Source: Yanshouia hominis
GTDB lineage: Bacteria; Bacillota; Clostridia; Oscillospirales; Ruminococcaceae
Length of the DNA: 64,000 bases
NCBI GenBank assembly: GCA_014385025.1
Contig: JACRTB010000012.1
Coordinates: 1-64,000, forward strand
Direction: 5' to 3'
Each line of letters starts with the position of its first letter. The stretch's first letter is position 1. Positions 7,788 through 14,591 of the stretch are shown here, one piece after another. The notes under the pieces are model-generated. The model did no database searches. It had not been told where the DNA came from and saw nothing but the letters and a program-made list of their open reading frames with translations. A program made the position numbers and the translations under genes.

Positions 7788-9093
7788 GGAAATCAAGGCG
7801 GGGCTGGAAACCACCGAGAAAGGCGGTGTCCGCCAGAGCATACGGAACTGCCTGACCGTATTCCAGCGTGACCCTCTGCTTTCCGGGGCTATCGCATACA
7901 ACATCCTGACCGACCGCAAGGACATCATAAAGCCCATCGGTTTTCACAGAGAAAGCACAGCCCTGAACGATACGGATATGAAGTATCTGCTTCTCTATCT
8001 GGAAGAAACCTATGGGCTTACCAATGAGAAAAAGATTGATAATGCCATCGGGATTGTGGCGAATGAAAACAAGTACCATCCCATCCGGGACTACCTAAGT
8101 GCCCTTGTGTGGGACGGGACAGAACGAATCCGTTTCTGTCTGCGGCACTTTCTGGGGGCTGACGCAGACGATTACACCTATGAAGCGTTGAAGCTGTTCC
8201 TGCTGGGTGCAATCTCACGAGCCTTTCAGCCGGGGTGCAAGTTTGAAATCATGCTTTGTCTGGTAGGCGGTCAGGGGGCTGGAAAGTCCACCTTCTTCCG
8301 TCTGCTGGCAGTCCGGGACGAGTGGTTCTCCGATGATTTGCGGAAGCTGGACGATGACAATGTGTACCGTAAGCTGCAAGGTCACTGGATTATCGAAATG
8401 TCGGAAATGATGGCAACCGCAAACGCCAAGAGCATTGAGGAAATCAAGTCATTTTTAAGCCGACAGAAAGAGGTTTACAAGATACCCTATGAAACCCACC
8501 CAGCAGACCGCCCCCGTCAGTGCGTGTTTGGCGGCACTTCCAATGCCCTTGACTTCCTGCCCCTTGACCGTTCCGGCAACCGCCGCTTTATCCCCGTCAT
8601 GGTGTACCCGGAGCAAGCCGAGGTTCACATTTTGGAGGACGAAGCCGCTTCCAGAGCCTATATCGAGCAGATGTGGGCAGAAGCGATGGAAATTTACAGA
8701 AGCGGCAGGTTCAAGCTGGCTTTCAGCCCTGCCATGCAGCGGTATCTCAAAGAACACCAGCGGGATTTTATGCCGGAGGACACCAAAGCCGGGATGATAC
8801 AGGCGTATCTTGATAAGTACACCGGGAGCATGGTCTGCTCCAAGCAGCTCTATAAGGAAGCCTTGAACCATGCCTTTGACGAGCCGAAGCAATGGGAAAT
8901 CCGGGAAATCAACGAGATTATGAACCAGTGCATTTCTGGCTGGCGGTACTTCCCGAACCCAAGAATGTTTTCCGAATATGGCAGACAAAAGGGCTGGGAG
9001 CGTGAAAACCCGGCAACGGACTCCGGCAACCCGTCTGAAAAAACGATGGACGATTTTGTGGAGGTCACAGAACAGATGGAGCTTCCGTTCTGA
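7699..9093 (+). CDS. VirE-family (virulence-associated E) ATPase/helicase
   Basis: A VirE-type P-loop protein of 464 residues from the TTG at 7699; an ATG at 7756 is an alternative start without a better ribosome binding site. The Walker A is GGQGAGKSTFFR near residue 195, with the Walker B-like WIIEMSEM about 40 residues later and an arginine-containing GNRRFIPV segment. Related proteins are replicative SF3-like helicases of phages and mobile elements. With the CHC2 protein it forms a compact replication module, probably for the excised IME. Confidence 0.87.
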   Translation: MNSEWQSLQPQTQQELKNTMNAMQPPQSIEEIKAGLETTEKGGVRQSIRNCLTVFQRDPLLSGAIAYNILTDRKDIIKPIGFHRESTALNDTDMKYLLLYLEETYGLTNEKKIDNAIGIVANENKYHPIRDYLSALVWDGTERIRFCLRHFLGADADDYTYEALKLFLLGAISRAFQPGCKFEIMLCLVGGQGAGKSTFFRLLAVRDEWFSDDLRKLDDDNVYRKLQGHWIIEMSEMMATANAKSIEEIKSFLSRQKEVYKIPYETHPADRPRQCVFGGTSNALDFLPLDRSGNRRFIPVMVYPEQAEVHILEDEAASRAYIEQMWAEAMEIYRSGRFKLAFSPAMQRYLKEHQRDFMPEDTKAGMIQAYLDKYTGSMVCSKQLYKEALNHAFDEPKQWEIREINEIMNQCISGWRYFPNPRMFSEYGRQKGWERENPATDSGNPSEKTMDDFVEVTEQMELPF

Positions 9094-9103
9094 AAATGGC
9101 AGC

Positions 9104-9290
9104 CCGTTGCACCCCCTGTTGCTATCCCGTTGCCGAGCCGGTTGCCGGGGAAAATCCCGAAACTATCGGCTTTTCTCCCCTATGACAACCAAAACAACAG
9201 AAAAATAAAAGAAAAGTATAAATAGTAACCATCGCCAGATTGAGATTGTTTGCAAGGTCTTTTGAAGCCCGTTGCCGGACTTCGTTGCCG
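9104..9290. repeat. Phased GTTGC(C) repeats downstream of the VirE-like gene
   Basis: GTTGC occurs at 9106, 9118, 9129 and 9141, spaced 11-12 bp (about one helical turn), and again as GTTGCC at 9271 and 9284. The spacing suggests an iteron-like binding array, possibly for the element's replication proteins. No gene is seen in this interval. Confidence 0.45.
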
Positions 9291-9334
9291 ACACCCTCTG
9301 TCTGGCTATTTTCATGTATGGAGGATAACTGCCT

Positions 9335-9532
9335 ATGGCAAAAAACAAAACAGAGATTCATGTTACAACGGTATTTGACGGGGAACTGGACGCAACCGAT
9401 GTGTTCGTCAGCCTGATTTCCCAGAAATACGGTAAGACAAATACGAAAGAATATCTTGCTAAAAGGAAAGATATGAGCTATAATGAAGATGAGGTTCAAA
9501 AGAGCCAGATACCGTCTGGATTGTGTGGGTAA
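9335..9532 (+). CDS. Small conserved protein upstream of IME recombinase
   Basis: A 65-residue protein with a beta-rich start (TEIHVTTVFDGELDATDVFVSLI) and a charged tail, preceded by TGGAGGATAA. Short proteins with this start commonly precede TnpX-like serine recombinase genes in clostridial elements. It may be an accessory or excision-assisting factor, which I cannot show. Its TAA directly abuts the ATG of the recombinase gene, so the two are coupled. Confidence 0.65.
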   Translation: MAKNKTEIHVTTVFDGELDATDVFVSLISQKYGKTNTKEYLAKRKDMSYNEDEVQKSQIPSGLCG

Positions 9533-11203
9533 ATGGCTATGATGAACGAAATGGAATACAGAACAATCGGTTCGGCACTTGCCGGAGGGTATCGTGCAGC
9601 GGTCTATTGCAGGCTGTCAAAGGACGATGACCTGCAAGGCGAAAGTGCCAGTATCGCAAACCAGCGTGATATGCTGGAAAAATACTGCGAAAAGCAGGGA
9701 TGGGAGGTTGTGGCAGTCTATCAGGACGATGGCTTCACAGGTCTTAATATGGAGCGTCCTGATTTACAGAGAATGTTGAGAGCCATTGAGCGCAGGCAAA
9801 TCAACCTTGTCATCACGAAAGACCTCAGCCGACTGGGGCGTAACTATCTGCAAACCGGGCATTTGATTGAGGACTTTTTCCCAAGAAACGGTGTTCGCTA
9901 TATCGCCATGAATGACGGTATCGACACCCTGCGGGATAACAACGATATTGCCCCGTTCAAGAATATCCTGAACGAGATGTACAGCAAGGATATTTCCAAG
10001 AAAGTCCATTCCTCTTATCTTCTGAAAGCGCAGAAAGGACAGTTTACCGGGTGTCTTGCCCCCTTTGGGTATCGGAAAGACCCAGAGGACAGAAACCATC
10101 TGCTCATTGACGAGGAAACCGCCCCGATTGTGCGGCTGATTTTCGGATATGCTCTGAACGGTCATGGTCCGAACTATATCCGCAGACGGCTGGAGGAAGA
10201 AAAAATCCCCTGCCCCACATGGTGGAACCGGGAACGGGGGCTTCGCAATACCCGCACCAAATGGGAAAAGAAAGACCCAGAAAACGGACGGTATATGTGG
10301 GACTTCTCCGTTATCAAAGACCTCTTGATGAATCCCGTCTACACCGGGGCGATTGCTTCCCAGAAAAAAGACTACCGTTTCAAAATCGGCACGATTGGAG
10401 AAAAGAAGCCGGAGGACTGGATTGTGGTGGAGGGACAGCATGAACCGCTGATTGACCGCATGAGCTTTGACATTGTGCAGAACAAGCTGAAATCCCGCCA
10501 GCGTCCGGGGCAGACCAATGAAATCAGCCTGTTTGCCGGACTGATAAAATGCGGCGAGTGTGGGAAGTCGCTGACGATACGCTACACAAACGCAAAACAT
10601 CCCCAGCAGATTTATTCCTGCAAGACCTACAATGCCTTTGGAAAGAACCACTGCACCCAGCACCGGATTGACTATGACACCCTTTACAGCCATGTGCTGC
10701 GGAAAATCCGGGAATGTGCCAGAGCTGCCCTGATGGACGGGAAAGCGGTTGCCGACCGCCTGACTAATACCTGTGAAGCCGAGCAGCGGGAACAGCGGGA
10801 AGCAATGGAACGCTCCCTTACAAGGGACGAGGAACGGATTGAGGTTCTGGATAAAATGGTCATGCGGCTTTATGAGGATATGATTGCAGGGCGTATCAGT
10901 GAGCAGAATTTCAACACCATGCTGGAAAAGACACAGACCGAGCAAGCGGAGCTTAAAGCAAAAGTGTCCGAGGGCAGAAAGCGGCTGTCCGATGAAGTCC
11001 AGCTTGCCAATGACGCAAAACAATGGGTGGAAGCCATTCAGGAATACGCCAATATCACAGAGCTGGACGCAGCCACCCTCAACCGCTTAATCAAAGAAAT
11101 CGTCGTGCATGAGCGCATTGACGAAGATAAAACAAGACACATTTCTATCGAAATTCATTTTAATCTCAAACCCATCCCAGAGGTGGAACAGGTCACTGCC
11201 TGA
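9533..11203 (+). CDS. Large serine recombinase of the IME (TnpX-like)
   Basis: A 556-residue large serine recombinase: resolvase domain with YCRLSKDD (candidate nucleophile Ser29) and KDLSRLGRNY, recombinase domain from about 175 (GCLAPFGYRKD), zinc ribbon with CGECG and paired downstream cysteines (about 340-380), then a long coiled coil. It lies within about 100 bp of the junction where maff2 resumes, as expected for the integrase of the element inserted there. It starts right at the stop of the preceding small gene, with no separate ribosome binding site. It probably catalyses excision and integration at a maff2 target. Confidence 0.93.
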   Translation: MAMMNEMEYRTIGSALAGGYRAAVYCRLSKDDDLQGESASIANQRDMLEKYCEKQGWEVVAVYQDDGFTGLNMERPDLQRMLRAIERRQINLVITKDLSRLGRNYLQTGHLIEDFFPRNGVRYIAMNDGIDTLRDNNDIAPFKNILNEMYSKDISKKVHSSYLLKAQKGQFTGCLAPFGYRKDPEDRNHLLIDEETAPIVRLIFGYALNGHGPNYIRRRLEEEKIPCPTWWNRERGLRNTRTKWEKKDPENGRYMWDFSVIKDLLMNPVYTGAIASQKKDYRFKIGTIGEKKPEDWIVVEGQHEPLIDRMSFDIVQNKLKSRQRPGQTNEISLFAGLIKCGECGKSLTIRYTNAKHPQQIYSCKTYNAFGKNHCTQHRIDYDTLYSHVLRKIRECARAALMDGKAVADRLTNTCEAEQREQREAMERSLTRDEERIEVLDKMVMRLYEDMIAGRISEQNFNTMLEKTQTEQAELKAKVSEGRKRLSDEVQLANDAKQWVEAIQEYANITELDAATLNRLIKEIVVHERIDEDKTRHISIEIHFNLKPIPEVEQVTA

Positions 11204-11254
11204 CCTGTCCCGCCGGGACGGTTCTCTTAAAAACACCATATAGATTTTTTGTAC

Positions 11255-11324
11255 GCCGCCGCCCGCCATCGAGCAGAGTTTTTACACCTAATTGGGGATA
11301 AAACAGCTCATGGCGGGCGGCGGC
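11255..11324. repeat. 15-bp perfect inverted repeat spanning the IME/maff2 junction
   Basis: GCCGCCGCCCGCCAT at 11255-11269 is the exact reverse complement of ATGGCGGGCGGCGGC at 11310-11324. The right arm codes for M-A-G-G-G of Maff2. The left arm lies in the IME end. Bases just inside the arms (CGAGC against AGCTC) also nearly match, so the left arm looks like an inverted copy of the target gene. Confidence 0.7.
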
Positions 11325-11378
11325 ATCATCGTGCTGGGCACCACCCTGATCCCCCTGCTCTCCACCCTGTTTAGCTAA
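11295..11378 (+). pseudogene. maff2: Maff2-family conjugation protein, 3' remnant disrupted by the IME
   Basis: The frame reads GIKQLMAGGGIIVLGTTLIP and on to LLSTLFS and TAA, the typical C-terminal third of Maff2, a small two-helix membrane protein of Tn1549/CTn-type ICEs thought to be the pilin-like (VirB2/TrbC) subunit. The N-terminal part is not in the window and must lie beyond the IME's left end. It is followed directly by the VirB6/TrbL-like gene, its normal neighbour. Disruption probably impairs or modulates ICE transfer unless the IME excises. Confidence 0.8.
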
Positions 11379-11384
11379 CGGCCT

Positions 11385-12251
11385 ATGGGTATTCTCACCG
11401 ACTGGATCACAGAATGGCTCAAGGGGCTGCTGATCGAGGGCATCATGGGCAACCTGGAAGGGCTCTTTGATACGGTAAATGTCCGAGTCGGAGAGATTGC
11501 GGTACAAGTGGGGACTACCCCGGCGGCATGGCACGCCGGGGTTTTCTCCCTCATACGGCAGCTTTCCGAAACGGTGATCCTGCCGGTTGCCGGGCTGATC
11601 CTGACCTTCGTTGCAACCTACGAGCTCATTCAGATGATCCTGGAAAAGAACAATATGCACGAGTTTGATGTGGCGAATATCTACAAGTGGGTATTCAAAA
11701 CCGCCTGCGCCATCCTCATTCTCTCCAACACCTTCGCTATCGTCAACGCGGTTTTTGATGTCTCCCAAAGCGTGATTGCACAGTCGGCGGGGCTAATCCA
11801 GGGCTCCACGGACATTACGCCGGATATGCTGGCCGGGCTGCAGGCGACTCTGGAGGGCATGGAGCTGGGGCCCCTGCTGGGGCTGTTCATGCAGTCTCTG
11901 ATTATCGGCTTCACGATGGACGCGCTGGGCATCGTCATCTTCGTGCTGGTGTACGGCAGGATGCTGGAAATCTATATGCTGACCAGTTTAGCGCCCATCC
12001 CCGTGGCGACCCTCTCCAACCGGGAGCTGGGGAGCATGGGACAAAACTATCTCAAATCCCTGTTCGCGGTGGGCTTCCAGGGCCTGCTAATCTTGATTTG
12101 CGTGGCGATTTACGCGGTGCTCATTCAGGGCATCGCCACGGGCGGCGACCCCATCGGGGCCGTGTGGGGAACTATCGGCTACACGGTTTTGCTCTGCTTC
12201 ATGCTGTTCAAGACGGGGAGTATTTCAAAAAGCATCTTCGGCGCCCATTGA
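11385..12251 (+). CDS. VirB6/TrbL-like conjugation membrane protein (CD1112 family)
   Basis: A 288-residue polytopic protein with about six hydrophobic segments (clear ones near residues 60-82, 100-122, 165-190, 220-245 and 255-275). Length and position directly after maff2 match the CD1112-type VirB6/TrbL component of CTn elements, which forms part of the inner-membrane translocation channel. It lies 6 nt from the maff2 stop, so it would be co-transcribed with the disrupted gene. Expression may now depend on readthrough from the inserted IME. Confidence 0.85.
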   Translation: MGILTDWITEWLKGLLIEGIMGNLEGLFDTVNVRVGEIAVQVGTTPAAWHAGVFSLIRQLSETVILPVAGLILTFVATYELIQMILEKNNMHEFDVANIYKWVFKTACAILILSNTFAIVNAVFDVSQSVIAQSAGLIQGSTDITPDMLAGLQATLEGMELGPLLGLFMQSLIIGFTMDALGIVIFVLVYGRMLEIYMLTSLAPIPVATLSNRELGSMGQNYLKSLFAVGFQGLLILICVAIYAVLIQGIATGGDPIGAVWGTIGYTVLLCFMLFKTGSISKSIFGAH

Positions 12252-12271
12252 TATAAGAAAGGAAATGATCT

Positions 12272-12829
12272 ATGGCGAATACAAAGACAGCGGCGACAAC
12301 GGCCCCTGTTTTGGATGAGGCGGCAGAGCTGCGCCGCTTGCTTTTGGAGGCTCCTATCGCGGAGCTGGCGGAAAATCAGGGTATCAGCATTGACGAGGCG
12401 GTGCGGCTCCGGGTGGAGCAGTCAGTGGCGGCGGCTACCGCGCCCCAGGTGTCGGTGCGGCCCATCGAGCCCCAGGGTAAGCTGATCGGTTTTGCCAGTG
12501 TGAATTTTGGCGGCGTGGTGGTGGACGACTTCAAAGTGGTGAACGGCAAGAACGGCGTGTTCCTGGGTGCGCCCAGCAAGCCCGACCCCACCACTCGGAG
12601 CGGCTACCGCTCCACGGCGCGAGTGACGGATCGGGGGCTCCAGGAGCAACTGGACGCGGCGGCGGTGGAGGCATACGGTGCGGCGGTAGATAAGCTGATT
12701 GCCCGTGCCGAGGCGGTGCGTCCGGCTCCCATCCGGGAGCAAATGGTGAAAGCGGCGGAGGCGGCGGCCAAGGAGAACGCCGGACGGAGCGCATCTGCCA
12801 AGGGGAAGGAGGTGCGGGATGGCAGATAG
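12272..12829 (+). CDS. SpoVG-domain-like ICE protein
   Basis: A 185-residue protein whose central part (about residues 68-110; KLIGFASVNFGGVVVDDFKVVNGKNGVFLGAP) resembles SpoVG, a small nucleic-acid-binding regulator. Flanking parts are alanine-rich helices. It starts after AAAGGAAATGATCT. Such proteins are regular members of this ICE family between the VirB6-like and methyltransferase genes. A regulatory or nucleic-acid-binding role is inferred. Its end overlaps the next gene by 11 nt. Confidence 0.75.
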   Translation: MANTKTAATTAPVLDEAAELRRLLLEAPIAELAENQGISIDEAVRLRVEQSVAAATAPQVSVRPIEPQGKLIGFASVNFGGVVVDDFKVVNGKNGVFLGAPSKPDPTTRSGYRSTARVTDRGLQEQLDAAAVEAYGAAVDKLIARAEAVRPAPIREQMVKAAEAAAKENAGRSASAKGKEVRDGR

Positions 12830-13628
12830 CCCTACTTCTGGCCAGTGTGGCCAGAGCTTTGCCCCGGACGGGCGGCCCCTGGCCCCTGACGGTTTGTTCC
12901 TCATGGACGGGATCGAGGGGCTGCGCGCCCTGCCCCGTCATTCGGTGGATATGCTCTTGACCGATCCGCCCTACGGCACCACCCAGAATTACTGGGACGT
13001 GCCCCTGCCGCTCCCGGAGCTGTGGGAGGCGGTGCGCTGGGCGGTGAAGCCGGAGGGCGCGGTGCTCCTGTTTGCGCAGTGCCCCTATGACAAGGTGCTG
13101 GGCGCGTCCAACCTCCCCATGCTCCGCTATGAATGGGTGTGGTACAAGAGCCGCTGCACCGGCTTTCTCAACGCCCGCCGGGCCCCGCTGAAAAAGTCGG
13201 AGAACATTCTTGTGTTCTACCGCAAGGCCCCGGCCTACTATCCGCAGTTTGAGCAAGGGGAGCCCTATAAGAAAATCCAGACCAATAGCGGCCAGAGCCC
13301 GAACTACGGAAAGTTTACCCGATCCGGGAGCGGCTCTGAGGACGGACGGCGCTTTCCGGGAAACGTGCTGGCCTTCCCCTGCGTGACAAGAACCATCCAC
13401 CCGACGCAAAAGCCGGTAGAGCTTTGCGAGTACCTGATTAAGACCTACACCCGCGAGGGCCAGGTGGTGGCGGACATCTGCGCGGGGAGCGGCACCACGG
13501 CGGTGGCGGCGCTGAACACGGGCCGCCGCTTCATCTGTTTTGAAAACGCCCCGGCCTTTTTCGGCCCCGCCGTGGAGCGGCTGGAGCAGGCGCGGCTGGC
13601 CGTGGCGGACGGCGTGAAAGGAGTGTAA
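12819..13628 (+). CDS. DNA methyltransferase (N4-cytosine/N6-adenine type)
   Basis: A 269-residue SAM-dependent DNA methyltransferase with catalytic DPPY (LLTDPPYGTTQNYWD, about residue 48) ahead of the SAM-binding ADICAGSGTT (about residue 218), the beta-class order. AAGGAGGT precedes the ATG. The first 28 residues lie ahead of the conserved core and include the SGQCGQS readout of dispersed repeat copy 1. No restriction endonuclease is encoded nearby, so it is an orphan enzyme. It probably marks ICE DNA against host restriction. Confidence 0.88.
   Translation: MADSPTSGQCGQSFAPDGRPLAPDGLFLMDGIEGLRALPRHSVDMLLTDPPYGTTQNYWDVPLPLPELWEAVRWAVKPEGAVLLFAQCPYDKVLGASNLPMLRYEWVWYKSRCTGFLNARRAPLKKSENILVFYRKAPAYYPQFEQGEPYKKIQTNSGQSPNYGKFTRSGSGSEDGRRFPGNVLAFPCVTRTIHPTQKPVELCEYLIKTYTREGQVVADICAGSGTTAVAALNTGRRFICFENAPAFFGPAVERLEQARLAVADGVKGV
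12835..12856. repeat. Dispersed ICE palindrome, copy 1
   Basis: Left arm CTTCTGGCCA, centre GTG, right arm TGGCCAGAG (last base missing). It lies at the 5' end of the methyltransferase gene and is read there as SGQCGQ. Confidence 0.8.
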
Positions 13629-13630
13629 CT

Positions 13631-14236
13631 ATCGGTAAATATTCCATCATCTACGCCGATCCCCCCTGGCGCTATGCCCAAAAGGGCTTGCAGGGGGCGG
13701 CGGAAAAGCATTACCCCACAATGGGAATTGACGAGCTATGCGCGTTGCCCGTGGCTGATCTGGCGGCCCCGGACTGTGCGCTTTTTTTGTGGGCGACTTT
13801 CCCGCAGCTCCCGGAGGCCCTGCGGCTGATCCGGGCCTGGGGCTTTGCCTACAAGAGCGCCGCCTTTGTGTGGCTGAAAAAGAACCGCAAGGCAGATAGC
13901 TGGTTTTATGGGCTGGGCTTCTGGACGCGCTCAAATTGCGAGGTCTGCCTGCTGGCGACGCGGGGGCACCCCAAGCGACAGGCGGCCAACGTCCACCAGT
14001 TTATCATTTCGCCCATCGAGGCCCACAGCAAAAAGCCGGATGAGGCCAGGGACAAGATCGTGGCCCTGCTGGGCGACCTGCCCCGCGTGGAGCTCTTTGC
14101 CCGGCAAGTGACCCCCGGCTGGGACGTGTGGGGCAACGAGGTGGAGCCCACCGTTCCGCACTTCTGGTCAGGCTGGCCAGAGGTGGGCGGAGCCGGAGAG
14201 GAGGTGCGGCATGGCCTATGTGAACGTCCCCAATGA
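13631..14236 (+). CDS. MT-A70-family DNA adenine methyltransferase, apparent AUC start
   Basis: An N6-adenine methyltransferase of the MT-A70 family: the catalytic DPPW (SIIYADPPWRYAQ) lies at residues 10-13, with downstream FWTRSNCEVCLLATRG. No ATG, GTG or TTG exists in frame between upstream sequence and this motif. AAAGGAG at 13617-13623 is placed 7 nt before ATC at 13631, which would code I/M-GKYSIIYADPPW. The first standard start (TTG 13688) would delete the catalytic motif. Hence an AUC start, or a recent mutation or sequencing error in an ATG. It follows the other methyltransferase by 2 nt and ends in repeat copy 2 (HFWSGWPEVG). Confidence 0.82.
   Translation: MGKYSIIYADPPWRYAQKGLQGAAEKHYPTMGIDELCALPVADLAAPDCALFLWATFPQLPEALRLIRAWGFAYKSAAFVWLKKNRKADSWFYGLGFWTRSNCEVCLLATRGHPKRQAANVHQFIISPIEAHSKKPDEARDKIVALLGDLPRVELFARQVTPGWDVWGNEVEPTVPHFWSGWPEVGGAGEEVRHGLCERPQ
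14161..14183. repeat. Dispersed ICE palindrome, copy 2
   Basis: CTTCTGGTCA, centre GGC, TGGCCAGAGG. It lies at the 3' end of the MT-A70 gene, read as FWSGWPE, just before the PrgI start. Confidence 0.8.
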
Positions 14237-14591
14237 CCTCTCCAAAATCAAGACCAAGCTGGCCCTGAACCTGACCCGCCGCCAGCTCGTCTGCTTCGGC
14301 GGCGCGGCCCTGGTGGGCATCCCGTCCTTCCTGCTGACCCGGAGCGCCATCGGCAACACCGGGGCTATGTTCCTGATGCTGGCCGTCATGCTCCCGGCCT
14401 TTTTCATGGCGATGTATGAGCGGGATGGCCAGCCCTTTGAAAAGGTGGTGCGGAACATCGTCCGGGCCCGTTTCCTGCGGCCCGGCCCCCGGCCCTATCG
14501 GACGGCGAATATGTACGCGCCATTCACAGGAAAGGAGGAACCGATTGACCAAAAGCAAGCCCACGGCAAAGCGCGGCCCCGCAAGGGGTAA
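14211..14591 (+). CDS. prgI: PrgI-family conjugation protein (VirB3-like)
   Basis: A 126-residue protein with MAYVNVPNDLSKIKTKLALNL at the start, typical of PrgI, and two hydrophobic segments (about residues 30-48 and 50-68). It is the VirB3-like inner-membrane subunit that partners VirB4 in Gram-positive type IV secretion. Its start lies inside the end of the MT-A70 gene and its end overlaps the VirB4 gene by 47 nt, so translation of the three is linked. Confidence 0.88.
   Translation: MAYVNVPNDLSKIKTKLALNLTRRQLVCFGGAALVGIPSFLLTRSAIGNTGAMFLMLAVMLPAFFMAMYERDGQPFEKVVRNIVRARFLRPGPRPYRTANMYAPFTGKEEPIDQKQAHGKARPRKG

Noticed and set aside
13688..14236. MT-A70 gene starting at TTG 13688
   Set aside because: This start would remove the DPPW catalytic motif, while a well-placed ribosome binding site lies before ATC 13631.
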